Assembly: GCA_016617855.1 (NCBI GenBank)
Contig: JAECUM010001915.1
Location: 62,001 to 126,000 of the forward strand
Origin: Megalonaias nervosa
Taxonomy: Eukaryota > Mollusca > Bivalvia > Unionida > Unionidae
DNA length: 64,000 nucleotides
Reading direction: 5' to 3'
The notes below the pieces were generated by a model. That model did no database searches, was not told the origin of the DNA, and saw nothing but the letters and a program-made list of their open reading frames with translations. Both the position numbers and the translations under genes were made by a program. Each line of letters starts with the position of its first letter. The first letter of the stretch is position 1. Shown piece after piece: positions 26,787-36,835 of the stretch.

Positions 26787-26814
26787 AGATCCCCTTCCCC
26801 CTCAAAAACCAATA

Positions 26815-26950
26815 TATTCTGACATTTTCTTCACCTGCCAGTTTTAGCCCAAAATAAAGTGATAAAATACTGGTGACAAAATATGTTCTGACATTTTCTT
26901 CACCTTTTTAGTCACCAGCCTTTTAGCTCAAAATAAGGTGAAAATATATT
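26815..26950. repeat. Two imperfect ~70-bp direct repeats in the TIR
   Basis: Both begin TTCTGACATTTTCTTCACCT and include TTTTAGC.CAAAATAA.GTG. The same pair lies inverted in the right TIR (42,840-42,975). Position near both ends suggests iterons for replication or recombination proteins. Confidence 0.7.
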
Positions 26951-27009
26951 TGTCGGGTGGAAGGGGTCTCTGAGAGAGGAACACTCATTTCTTTTTACTA
27001 CTGAATTTT

Positions 27010-27043
27010 TTTTAATTAGACATATAAATTACTATAAGGTATA
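27010..27043 (+). promoter_or_regulatory. AT-rich upstream motif (TTAATTAGA.ATATAAA)
   Basis: Precedes the TIR gene by less than 40 nt; nearly the same block precedes the genes at 30,214 and (more loosely) 31,344, so it looks like a lineage-specific promoter. Confidence 0.6.
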
Positions 27044-27421
27044 ATGGAAGTAAATAGATTTGATGATGTAATTGACATGCTGTGAGGTTTTATTAAAATT
27101 AATGAAATTACCAACGATGACGTCGATGATTTTATGGAATATCTTGACAATATTTTCTACGTTGTTACAATGGAACCAATTTTCTATGAAAAACCATATT
27201 ACATTAACAATTTCCTGCGTATATTTTATTTGCCGAGTGAAATTGTTAAAAGATGCTTAGCTTTATTTGATTACAGAGAAACTGGAATTAATCGACCAGT
27301 GGATATGCAACTTATGAGAGATGTTGTAGATATTATTAATGACAATCCGGAATTTCAGGTTACCTTGGGCGAAATAGAATTTATGATTTTCGTCGTCGTA
27401 TTGCAACAAGATTTTCACTAA
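27044..27421 (+). pseudogene. TIR-encoded 124-aa protein, left copy with TGA
   Basis: Starts like the intact right copy (42,371-42,745) but TGA at 27,083-27,085 stops it after 13 codons; the rest of the frame is open and nearly identical until the TIR ends at 27,387. Confidence 0.75.
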
Positions 27422-30139
27422 ATATTTTCATACTGACAAAACCGTCATCGTTGACTAATTTATTTCTGCGATTTATGTCGATTACAATCTCAATATTGAC
27501 TCGCTTTCTAATATTTTCCATCGTCTTACCAAATACGGAATTGTTCATTAACTTGGGAAAGTTTTTCTCAAAGTCAGTCTTAGCAATAGCACGACGTTTG
27601 GTATTTAAATCAATATAATCTGCCATCCACCACGATTGATTTAATTTTAGCACGCGATTAACTTTTCTCAGAATTAGTCCAGCATCTACTACTTCTTTTA
27701 AATTTTTGTAATGCATCACGTAATTTCTTTAATTTAACAAATTTATAACTAGCTTATTAGCAATCGAATTTTTTGCTGTTGTCATTGCCCGTTGTTCAGG
27801 TGATAATAAATTGTTATCGATCATCATAGACTCCACACAAAACGGATAATCGTTATGTAGATCATGTAACGAACTAGGATAATCAAGATCAACTTCAACC
27901 AAATAACCGATATCTTTTGGAAGATTATTTTCAGTTTCTTTAAGAAATTGATCTGGAGTTATCCAATAAAATCCACTGCAGGGCATCGGCTCTGACATTG
28001 CATATCCATACAAATTGACGGTGTCTAGATGAATAATATAATTGGATGATAAATGTTTATCATAATTTTCAGATATTTATTATTAGCTACCGCATATTTC
28101 TTTGAAATAACGCTAATTCCGCCTCTGATACCTTTTTCAATGAAATTAAACATATCAACATCTGTCAAGAGTTCCAATTCTATCTTACTTGTTTTTAGCA
28201 GGGCATCCCAAGACAATCCTGGAGCAGAACAATATCAACAGGGGTCTAGTCCATATTTTTTATGACTAACTTTACGAAACTCTCGAAAACATCTGCTAGT
28301 AGTAATACATCTGTTTTCAGATATAAATCATGATAATCGCCAAATGTCTTACAACCAAATTTATCCCAAATTTTTTGTGCATATTTGCACTCGTCATCTG
28401 CAATATTTTCATTTTTTAGCTGCGAGTAAAATTTATCTATATCGGACAGAGAAGTTTCATCAAATCTGCTCCAGTCGTTGAGATGCTCATACGGAAATAC
28501 ACCTTTTTTTGTCAGATCGACGTAGTTTTCTCCAAAGCAACCTTTTAGATTATTGAAACATTTTATTGTATTATTTAATTTTAGTTTAGATTTAATTTCT
28601 TCATCGCCAAAAGTCTCTACAATGATATGACTTTCATAGCCACGAAAGTTATGTAAGACGACAGGAATAAAATCTGGCGCATGAAATTTAAAATTTCAAT
28701 CGTTATGAGCTGCCCCGCGATACTGGCTGGTTAGATGACAATGATCGCGCACGTTTTGTTCAGGCAGAGGTTTCTCACAGATATGACAATTAACTACCTG
28801 ATTAAAATCAAGTTGTTGTTTGGATGTTATTTTTATTGGAGTTGTTTTGGATAATCTGCTGAAAATTTTATCAACATCGTCTATTCACTTTTTTAGTAAC
28901 CACACGGCAGAACTTTCAGATTCACTACTTTTACATCTGTATAACTTTACTGGACTTGAAAAATTGTCATCAGCACAGCAAACTACTTTATAAGTTGCTC
29001 CGCAAGGAACATGTTGTATTTTTCTTGTACTCGATTTACTCGGGTTATTTTCTGCACCAGCCACAGGAACAAGTAGACACTGGAAATCAACATAAATGAC
29101 AAACGGGATACTTAATTTATGATTCTAACTTTTAAATTTTAAAACTTTTTCTTTCTCTCTCGGCATGGTTAGTCTTTGAACTTTAACACAGTATTTAAGG
29201 TGCTCATGCAGTTTTTCATCCTTAGAAAATCCTTGTAGGAATTTATAACAGAAATATTTCTTATTTTTATTTTTATTATATTGTCTACCAACTTCGCCGT
29301 TAAAGTTTTTTTTTATCCACGTGTTATGTCCTGTATAAAATAATAAATTTACAGTTGACTGACTAGCAAATGCTGAAATATATCTCGGGTAAATATTTTC
29401 TTTTTCATCTAGTCCAAAAACATTTATTGAAATATCGTTTTGTTTTTCAAACTATGGTATCTGATTCTCTGCACTGGAAAAGTTATTCCGTGAAAATTTG
29501 CTCATATTTGTACGGAAAATGTTTTTCAACGCGATCGGAGTTACAACTTTGAGGATGTCTTGCAGACAAAATTGCCCAACGATAACATTCGTTATCATTG
29601 TTTTTGATATTTATACAGCATTTTTTGTTTTTTATTTTTTGAGGGAGATCAACGTAAGAACTACCGCGAAGTACGTTATATTTCATTGTGTGAAATAAAA
29701 CTTCTTTTATCATCTCAAATTTCCAACATGATCATGATGCAGTAAATTCCTCCAAATGTTTTTATTCTTGGTGTATTTCATCAGCGACCGAGGAAATATT
29801 TGTTCCAGTTAATATTTTTCGTGATTTAGCTGTTAAATATGGTTCAGAAATTTCGCTGTCGAAATTTATATTTTCAAGAATTGTGTCAATTATATCTTTT
29901 TCGATTGCATGTAACTTTGATAAAATTACATGATACTGTACTATTAGTTTGATACTTTTGTGAACTGTAAGTTCTTGCGTTATAACAGGCTGTAAAAGAT
30001 GAAATAAATTTGTTGCATTAAAATTTGCGAAAACATTTTGATTATCAAATTTATAACTGTTATCGTAGCCAGAAAATGCAGTAGCAATTTTTTCTGTTTT
30101 GATAAGGTTCTTTTTGGCAATATCTCGCAATTTTAACAT
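27388..30139 (-). pseudogene. DNA polymerase B, truncated at the TIR junction
   Basis: Reading from an ATG at 30,139 leftward: an N-terminal region ending in SSVADEIHQE, the conserved INIKNNDNECYRWAIL block (29,483-29,713), VIYVDFQ exonuclease I near 29,080, CHICEKPLPEQN zinc-like cysteines and DHCHLTSQYRG, VVLHNFRGYESH exonuclease II, LKTDVLLLADVFE exonuclease [34 protein letters not shown] near motif A, and MNNSVFGKTMENIRKR. After NLVAIRRR at 27,391 the frame runs into the TIR and stops, so the C-terminal portion with motif C is absent. Several internal frameshifts and an in-frame stop occur as well. Confidence 0.9.
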
Positions 30140-30179
30140 TATATATAGTATTTTTATATTTAATTGATATTTTATGTAT

Positions 30180-30213
30180 TTTTTAATTAGAGATATAAAA
30201 TGCTTATAGTATA
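30180..30213 (+). promoter_or_regulatory. AT-rich upstream motif, second copy
   Basis: TTTTAATTAGAGATATAAAA followed by a TATAGTATA just before the ATG; close match to 27,010-27,043. Confidence 0.6.
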
Positions 30214-30563
30214 ATGACAGAAATTTTGAGATACATGAGACTGACAGCAGAGGAACAAGAAGAATATCACGTACACCCCAAGTACAACTTCTGTGGTGGA
30301 AATGCACTAGGTTCGGTTATTTGTATAAAATATTAAAAAAAACTGTTGGCATACCAACGCCAGCTGGAATGATAATAAGTGTCAAAGGTGATAATATAGA
30401 TAGGACCGAAATATTTAGAAAAGATTTTATTTATATTTTGTTCTGTGGAGATATTCCAGCTGGACAAAGAGTCTATAGAGTAAACGGCGCAATTACTGAT
30501 GATAGTATTGAAAATTTAGCATTGCAAGATGAATTTCAACCGCATCCCGTGTTTGATCTGTAG
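30214..30563 (+). pseudogene. HNH-endonuclease-like gene, frameshifted
   Basis: ATG at 30,214 opens about 40 codons, then the frame shifts and continues to 30,563 with a degenerate HNH-like block (short run RVNGAITDDSIENLALQ). Active-site His residues are not obvious. A sibling of the next gene. Confidence 0.5.
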
Positions 30564-30566
30564 GAG

Positions 30567-31029
30567 GCCTCTGAGAAAGGAATTATACGAAATAGAAAAA
30601 CAAAAAAAGTTGTTGGAAGTTTGATTAACACTGGTTACTTACATATACTAGTTCGTGGAACAAATATTGATAAAGTTCATTATTGTAGTCACCGTTTTAT
30701 TTATGAAACATTTAACGGCGCAATTTCTCGTTATTGATCGTATAAATGGCATTAGATCCGACAATCGCATTGACAATCTAGACTTAGTTATATCAAATGA
30801 AAATAGTACACGTGGATCAGGTGGTGCAAATAATTTTAAAAATCCCAAAAGGCCAATCATCTGAAAAAATCTAGAAACTGGAGAAGAAATGAAATTTAAA
30901 TCAACAACAGCTGCAGGGAAATATCATAAAATTAATTCACGGCGAGTAAAAGATGTTGCAAATGGTGTACACAAATCAGCAAGTTCAACATCAACATTTG
31001 ACAGATTTAGTTTCAAATATGATGATTAA
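30567..31029 (+). pseudogene. HNH endonuclease with C-terminal NUMOD1-like domain
   Basis: Opens after the motif GGAGGCCTCTGAGAAAGGAA. Reads an HNH-type segment (YETFNGAI then, after a shift, DRINGIRSDNRIDNLDLV) and a NUMOD1-like tail (TTAAGKYHKINSRRVKD). In known families such proteins are homing or mobile-intron-type nucleases. Frame breaks near 30,735 and a TGA near 30,862. Order of domains matches the relic at 1,066-1,372. Confidence 0.65.
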
Positions 31030-31309
31030 TGATGTTTCTTAATTCAGTTTTAATAAGGCATATATGTGCAAACATCAAAATATCATCTTTATCAAATTTT
31101 AGTGTTATAAGTGATCTATCATTGAGTTTATTTTTTTCTGCTGCTGTTAGAAGTATTTTATCGGATTCACCTTGCGATACAATAACGTCAACAGAATAAG
31201 AAATATAGCCCGACAAACATTTTCTAACTGCCTCAGCTAATTGTCTGTAATTTAATATATTAACTTTCTGATGATATTTTACGCCAGGAGATATTGTTTC
31301 GTTGGCTAT
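31013..31309 (-). CDS. Unknown ~99-residue protein, start uncertain
   Basis: Open minus-strand frame of about 99 codons with KYHQKVNILNYRQLAEAVRK and VIVSQGESDKILL; no ATG at its beginning. Lies convergent with the HNH gene and next to a divergent start at 31,344. Not recognised. Confidence 0.4.
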   Translation of the reverse strand: MANETISPGVKYHQKVNILNYRQLAEAVRKCLSGYISYSVDVIVSQGESDKILLTAAEKNKLNDRSLITLKFDKDDILMFAHICLIKTELRNIINHHI

Positions 31310-31343
31310 TATTATTATAAATTAGATAAATATATATTATAAT

Positions 31344-31718
31344 ATGGACTTAATGAAGAGACTTGCTGATATATATTCTGACGATAAAATCGCCAACGAT
31401 AAAATCATCGACGACAATTTTATACCAAAATATAACGTAATCTCAGATAAATCTCCTGGCTATGGTGAAAATGATATTTTATTTAACAACGACGATGTAG
31501 ATGAAGTTGTTGACGTTGACAAAAAAAATTACAGTGGACCGACAACTGGACGATATAATGTTAAATATCATATTGCTAAAAAAATTATAAAATGTAATTT
31601 TACTGTTGCCGAACAACAAATATTTCGGCAACTTATAATACCTTTTCATAACGTAAAATTAACTGGCCAGCAAAGAAATATAAAGTATGATTTTATTTTT
31701 GTTAAAATAGTTAATTAA
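31344..31718 (+). CDS. Unknown acidic 124-aa protein
   Basis: Intact frame from ATG 31,344, preceded by an AATTAGATAAATATATATTATA promoter-like stretch. N-terminal half rich in Asp/Asn/Lys, C-terminal half ends KYDFIFVKIVN. No family recognised. Confidence 0.55.
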   Translation: MDLMKRLADIYSDDKIANDKIIDDNFIPKYNVISDKSPGYGENDILFNNDDVDEVVDVDKKNYSGPTTGRYNVKYHIAKKIIKCNFTVAEQQIFRQLIIPFHNVKLTGQQRNIKYDFIFVKIVN

Positions 31719-31817
31719 TGCCAGTCGATAATGTAAGAAAATTACATTTAATTTCTTTGTGTAGACCTGTTAGATGTAAATCTGTACTTATGAAGTACGA
31801 ACAAATTTATATTAACA

Positions 31818-33135
31818 TTATTTTATAGACTTAGTTGGCACCCAGCTATTAAATTTATCGCTATATCCGCGCCATTTAACTAAACTTTTACTGCCTTTTT
31901 TCCTAATAACTTTTTCAATAACGAATATATCTTGGTCTGTTTTCTGAATTTCTTGTACATAAAAACTACCAGTTATAGGTTCAACTAATAAATCTTTTAG
32001 TGCATAAGTCACTGGTATTGTTAAAAGTACTTTATCAACAACAAATACTTCTTCGCTCCAGTTTGGAGTAAATCCTTTTAACAAATGTTTTTTCTTTGTC
32101 AGAGAAATTCTAACTTTATCACCAACTTTAAATTTATGTCTGCGGTACATGTTATCGTTTGCTAATATCGGATTTTTAATTGCGTCTTTTGGTGACATTT
32201 TTATTGATCTGTGCTTCGTGTTATTATATTCATCAACAATTTTCTGTAGATAGTCAATATATTTATTTGTATTTTTGGCTGTCAAATATTTATGGATTTT
32301 TTTCCTTTAGCGTACGATTAAATTGCTCAACGACAACGCTCTTATCTTCATTTCCTGTAACATATTTTTTGATGTTATTTTGTTCCAAAAACTGCTCAAA
32401 ATTTTTATTAAAAATCTCCGCCCCATGATCAGTCCAGATTCTATTTGGTTTTCTTTCTGTACTTGTTTTTATTTGTTTTAACGCATCAGTTATCGACGTT
32501 CCTGTTTTATCTGAAACCGGTACACTAAACGCGTATTTGCTAAAAACATCTACAACGTAAAAAAGATATATTTTTTGTTATCATTAACCTGTGCAAGATT
32601 TGACACATCAACTAAATCTATCGCCCAGATATCATCGACGGCATTTGCGATAACTTTACGTCGCGGAAACGTTTTTTTTCTTTTTAGGTCTGTATAGCTC
32701 TGATGCTAGCGATTCCATCTCTCCTAATTCCAATTTATATTTTGCTCCAATAAATCCCTGCACCAGCTTTCGGTCAACACGCTCTCGCATATTTACAGGT
32801 TTCATATCACGAAGTTCGTCTAGCATTGCTTTATCGCAGCTGTGTTTATTTTGTTCGTTATCACCATAGCAGATATCATTGCTATTGCATCAACTTAATT
32901 GTAAGGCTCTTGTCCTGGAAGCGGATTATCGTTTTCATCTAGTTGTTTATCAAGAGGATTGTATGGTCCAGAATATTTGTGGCCTGGTAATGTCCAGCCT
33001 CCTTTTAGTTTTGGCAAATTGCCAATTAATTTATGTCTATACCTGTTCCAATTATTTTTCTGTTATTACATTTCTGACAGTATGTAACAATTTTATCTTG
33101 CTCAAGACAGAGATCTCTATTACAATCGCACTAGC
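31818..33135 (-). pseudogene. PLA2-like domain / integrase / chromodomain fusion
   Basis: Reading leftward: a Cys pair (CQKC), LPGHKYSGPYNPLD of a parvovirus-type PLA2-like domain near 32,960, then an ICYGDN segment in another frame whose usual catalytic His is not present, then VRKLVQGFIGAKYKLELG-like linker and integrase core with DLVDVSN, TDHGAEIF and VVEQFNRTLKE (the DDE residues). A shift in an A run near 32,300 leads to 31,818-32,285, which ends in a chromodomain (VIRKKGSKSLVKWRGYSDKF). The fused order occurs in other aquatic-invertebrate Polintons as far as I know. PLA2-like domains assist membrane passage in parvoviruses; here it is broken. Confidence 0.82.
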
Positions 33136-33169
33136 ATCTCGTTATTTAATTTATAACTAACAAAATATT

Positions 33170-33675
33170 TTTCAGAAAAAAAAAATATTTATTATAAATC
33201 TGAAAAATTCAATTTTACCTGTTTTTTTGGTCAAATTTTGACGTTTTTTCGACCATTCTGCCTGTTTTTTTACCTTGTTTTTTTTGGGGGGGGTCAAACT
33301 TCTTGTTTTTTGAGGTTCAAACCTCAAGCAGTTTTGAATATAAATGATCGCATTTTTGATATTTTCTTCCAAAAACAAACAAAATCAACCAAAAATCAAC
33401 AAAAAATCGTCGAGAAAAACAAGAAAAATTCGATAAAAAGGAAAAATATCAGAAAATATAAAAAATTATATTGAAAAGTGCTTGAGGTTTGACCCTCAAA
33501 AAATAACAAAATGGACCGATTTTCTTTGATTTTTTTTTAACGATTTTCCTCAAAAAAAACCCAAGTAAAATTGGTAAGAAAACACAAAAATTGAATTTTT
33601 TTCAGATTTATAAATATTTTTTTCAGATTAAAAAATATTTTTTTTCAGATTTATAAATATTTTTTTCAGTCGTCT
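33170..33675. repeat. AT-rich inverted repeat, possible foldback insertion
   Basis: TTTATAAATATTTTTTTCAG-like ends and GAGGTT..ACCTC blocks occur in opposite orientation at the two sides (33,172-33,320 and 33,480-33,670). It lies between the integrase fusion and zinc-ribbon gene. Could be a MITE or a hairpin made during replication. Confidence 0.6.
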
Positions 33676-33677
33676 AC

Positions 33678-33862
33678 TAAAATAATCTCCCTGACATCTC
33701 CAGAGCATCTATCTCCGGATAATTTCTTTAAAAACATACTTTTTCTTCTTCCGCAGATTGTGCAAATACTTTTCAGCATTATTCCATTATTTTTTGTTTT
33801 TCTGTTCTTTCATCTTTTTTTCTGTTTTAGTTTTGCACTTGACACAGTATCTTGACATTTTT
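33678..33862 (-). pseudogene. Small zinc-ribbon protein
   Basis: ATG at 33,862 begins MSRYCVKCKTKTEKK; a later frame gives CTICGRRKSMFLKK. The two CxxC knuckles at opposite ends of a short protein are a zinc-ribbon pattern common among Polinton accessory proteins. One or more shifts lie between. Confidence 0.6.
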
Positions 33863-33884
33863 ATATTTGTAAGTTTATACAAAA

Positions 33885-34300
33885 TTAATTGCAATCTCAT
33901 CATTAGCATGAGAAGGTTGATTGTCAAACTGTAAAATGAGTTTTAAAAAATTGAATTTAGGTTTTGACATTTGTTGTATAAACATCACGCAATAGTATCC
34001 ACAAGCCGAAGTTCCAACAGGCTGAATTTGATTAGATGAATAATTTATTATTTTATATTTTTTGTTGATATATTTTTTTTATTGCGTCACTTGGTGGAAG
34101 TCCAAATGAATCAAAATAATTTTAATTACAAACAGCTACCCAGTGCGTGCCTGATCCGTCCTTGAAATTTTGTATATTTATCACACACGAGCCACCAGCT
34201 GGTACATTGTTAAGTTCATCTTTGGAATAAACTCCACGAAAGTTTTTTATATTTTTTAGTTTGTCAAGTATATCAAAGTTACTTAACGCGACCTGGTGCC
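33885..34300 (-). pseudogene. Adenain-like protease, broken
   Basis: Frame at 34,300-34,122 holds the N-terminal part with the catalytic His in GTHWVAV. After a stop at 34,122, YFDSFG follows in another frame, and the Cys region (GTSACGYYCVMF) near 34,000 in a third. The usual start methionine is not seen. Same role as the Polinton 1 protease but clearly inactive. Confidence 0.75.
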
Positions 34301-34459
34301 TAGCAGTGTTAGTCCTCGACCAATTCCAAGTAGATTTGGCAATAGACTTCCCGCTACTCCCGCCATCAACGGTCTTATAAATCTGCCTTTTCTTGTTTTT
34401 CGCAATCGCATCTTTTTTTTCGTTGTTGTCTTTCTTTTTACCGTTTTTCGTTTGGGCAT
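34283..34459 (-). CDS. Small basic-hydrophobic peptide (pX-like)
   Basis: 58 residues from the ATG at 34,459 to a TAA at 34,283. The first 27 residues are Lys/Arg/Thr-rich (KRKTVKRKTTTKKK), followed by a hydrophobic Gly/Leu stretch (MAGVAGSLLPNLLGIGRG). A longer frame overlaps on the same strand, but this one has its own ATG and a virion-core composition. Family assignment to adenovirus pX-like peptides is by composition only. Confidence 0.5.
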   Translation of the reverse strand: MPKRKTVKRKTTTKKKMRLRKTRKGRFIRPLMAGVAGSLLPNLLGIGRGLTLLGTRSR

Positions 34460-34470
34460 TATATTTATCT

Positions 34471-34893
34471 TTAGACAAAAATTTTCTTTATACCATCTCC
34501 ACGGACGATCCGATCGCCAGAGACACCGTCTCCGGAGACAGCCTTTTTCGTTGCACCAGATACTGCGCCAGACGCTGCTGCTAATGCTAATGTACCAAGT
34601 ACCGGCAAAATTTTAGGCATTAACGGTTTGGCCATTACAGATAATGCCGGCACAAAGAAACCACATTGTTTGGACATTTCTGTTATTTGTGTGGCACTTA
34701 AATTTAAAACAAAAGGTTTTTACCGCGATTATATTTATTTATTTGTTTTTTTGGTTAACATTAATTTCGTTAAAGTACCATTGTCTCCATATTTTATTTT
34801 TAATGAGACCGGCCGTTGTTTAGCAACAGCAGCTGCTAATTTTTTAACTTGACCATCAGTCAAATATATTTCTTTTACAATACATATTGTCAT
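34471..34893 (-). pseudogene. Virion protein with LTDGQ start and Ala/Gly-rich end
   Basis: ATG at 34,893 begins a short frame with IYLTDGQVKKLAAAVAK and repeats of the lysine-capped strand pattern; after a shift near 34,700 it continues as a hydrophobic small-residue stretch (LPVLGTLALAAASGAVSGAT). This layout is familiar from Polinton structural clusters; membrane-active or core role inferred. Confidence 0.6.
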
Positions 34894-34911
34894 TTATATA
34901 AATATTACAAA

Positions 34912-36441
34912 TCAAACTTGTACTGACATTTTACCTCCAAGAGAGTTAATTGTAACAAATCTGTCGCTGATCACTAGAACATATACATACTGCTGTGCTG
35001 CTGGAACTACTCCGAGTGTCCAGGTAATTTCAATATCAGCTGTTGAGTCGACAGCTCGCTCGCTATGTTTACTAACATCAAAATAAAATATCGGATAAAG
35101 TGCACGAAATTCCTCTACTGATATCTGAGATCCATCTCCAACATCCAGATATTTTTCCACTGCGTCGAGGAAATACATGTACGGTCGAGTAAGATTTTTA
35201 TTAGCGTCATCTGCAAAATTGCATTCTATCGCTCGTTCTGGATATTGCTTTGAATTTAGTCTTGCGTATATTCGTCTAACATCGGCGTTATCAAATATTG
35301 CATTATTTTGTTCTTGATTACCACGTCGCGCTTGCTGTTGAAATACAACAAACAAGCAGTTCTTCACTTGACGTTGTTGTGATGCGTCTTGTGTAGTCGG
35401 TGGTATTTCGAACTGCTGTTTGATATATTTTATGTTGCTGAAAATAAATTCTGTTTGTGTGTTTATCAAGTATACTATTTAATTCTGCCGTTTTTGTGAT
35501 TGACGGTGTTATTCGTGGCATCCACAGCGCAAGTTTGTTTATTATAAGCTTCACATTAGCTCCACCAGCTCGAAGTAAACAATGATTTTGTTCTGCTCTG
35601 TCTAAAATAAGTGTGTGTTTAACTTCACGAAATACTTTATTGTACTCGCGACAAAAGCCAAATATTGTGCTTATGGGCAGCACCATTGTAATTTGACGTG
35701 ATTCTGCTGCAGGTGCCTTTCTCCTAGCATAACCGTTATTGTAACGTTTATTTCTTACGCTAATTGCATTATTAATCAAATCTAACATTGCAACGTAGTC
35801 TGCAGCTGCACCTGGCGTTGTTATACCAAGATTATTAAAAGCTGCAATAAGTGAAACTCTTGTAGCATTTGCATCAGCGCCTGCATTTGGTGGGGCTATA
35901 CCAAAATTGACAGCATTAGAGATAAGAAAACCTCTTATAATTGCAACATCTGCAGCGGCATCAGCCACATGCTCTAATACTCCTTTTGAAATAAATTCAC
36001 CTGTCACAGCTGCACCAGTTCCAGTATCTTTAAACCACATCATGTTAGTTGCAGTTGATCTGGAGTAATCATCGGAGAACGAAATAATACTTGGCACAGT
36101 ACTTGCAACTTATAGGTGACTTGAAATATCTTCGACAGTTGGATTAGCTAGCTGATATCTAGCACTTTTGAATAAGCTCCAGCCATTATTTATAAGTGCT
36201 ATTTCTGCGTTAACTGCAATTACGCAGGTGGATTAGCTACTGTCATGATCTGGCCACGTACTTCCAACATTGCTTTGTGAGGCAAAAGAAATACATCCTC
36301 GTCTCGGTTATTAAATGTTCTAACACCAGCTTTATTTGGCTCATTAGAATTTTCGTTGAGATATTGAACATACCCAAATTTTGTTACTGTGTCGTCGATG
36401 TCATAAGTTTTTGCTAAATCAAGATAATTTTTAACAGACAT
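34912..36441 (-). pseudogene. Major capsid protein, second lineage, broken
   Basis: ATG at 36,441 opens 73 codons; the gene continues in two further frames, 36,097-35,318 and 35,469-34,912. Recognisable parts: NNGWSLF near 36,180, DTGTG after a SDDYSRSTATNMMW run, and YPIFYFDVSKHSERAVD with YVLVISDR near the end. Length (about 510 codons) suits a double-jelly-roll capsid. Its sequence is unrelated by eye to the Polinton 1 capsid. Confidence 0.75.
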
Positions 36442-36459
36442 TTTTTTATTTATTAAGTT

Positions 36460-36811
36460 ACATAAAATTTGGTGTCGTTGTCTTAGATATTAATTTTTGC
36501 ATAATCTGCTCGGCTTTTGGCGATAAAAGTTTTTTGTTCTTGTTATCATTGCACGTTGAGTTTCTTTTGTTGGGGCGATTTCTGATATAACTAGTTTTAT
36601 ATCTGGTTGGCCTTTTATTTTATCAGCTATTTTTGTCCAACGGCAGTTATAGCGGCAGATGCAGCTCCAGTTACAAAAGCTTTTGGCGCGTCAAGTGCAA
36701 TTGGTGCAGCTTTGTTAGCGATTCACGGAACATTTTCAATAATTTTAGTGAATATATTTCCCAAAAATCCTCCAACTATTTTTCTTCTATAAACTTTTTT
36801 CTTTGTCTCAT
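36460..36811 (-). pseudogene. Ala-rich amphipathic virion protein
   Basis: Starts MRQRKKF, then in a shifted frame KIVGGFLGNIFTKIIENVP and an Ala-rich segment (ITAVGQK). Basic start plus amphipathic helix suggest a pVI-like membrane-lytic or core protein. Assignment by composition and position between penton and capsid. Confidence 0.45.
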
Positions 36812-36835
36812 GTTATACAACGAGGTTGTACAATT

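Larger units (their letters stand above)
26393..27387 (+). repeat. Element 2 left terminal inverted repeat
   Basis: Aligns with the reverse complement of 42,402-43,408 at high identity. Contains a hairpin-forming CCCCATC...GATGGGG near the end, a NUMOD-like coding relic, two ~70-bp direct repeats (26,815-26,950) and a broken copy of the 124-aa gene. The repeat stops exactly where the polymerase reading frame begins to be lost. Confidence 0.93.

Noticed and set aside
33172..33474. Lys-rich frames in the AT-rich hairpin
   Set aside because: Low-complexity AAA/TTT translation within an inverted repeat.
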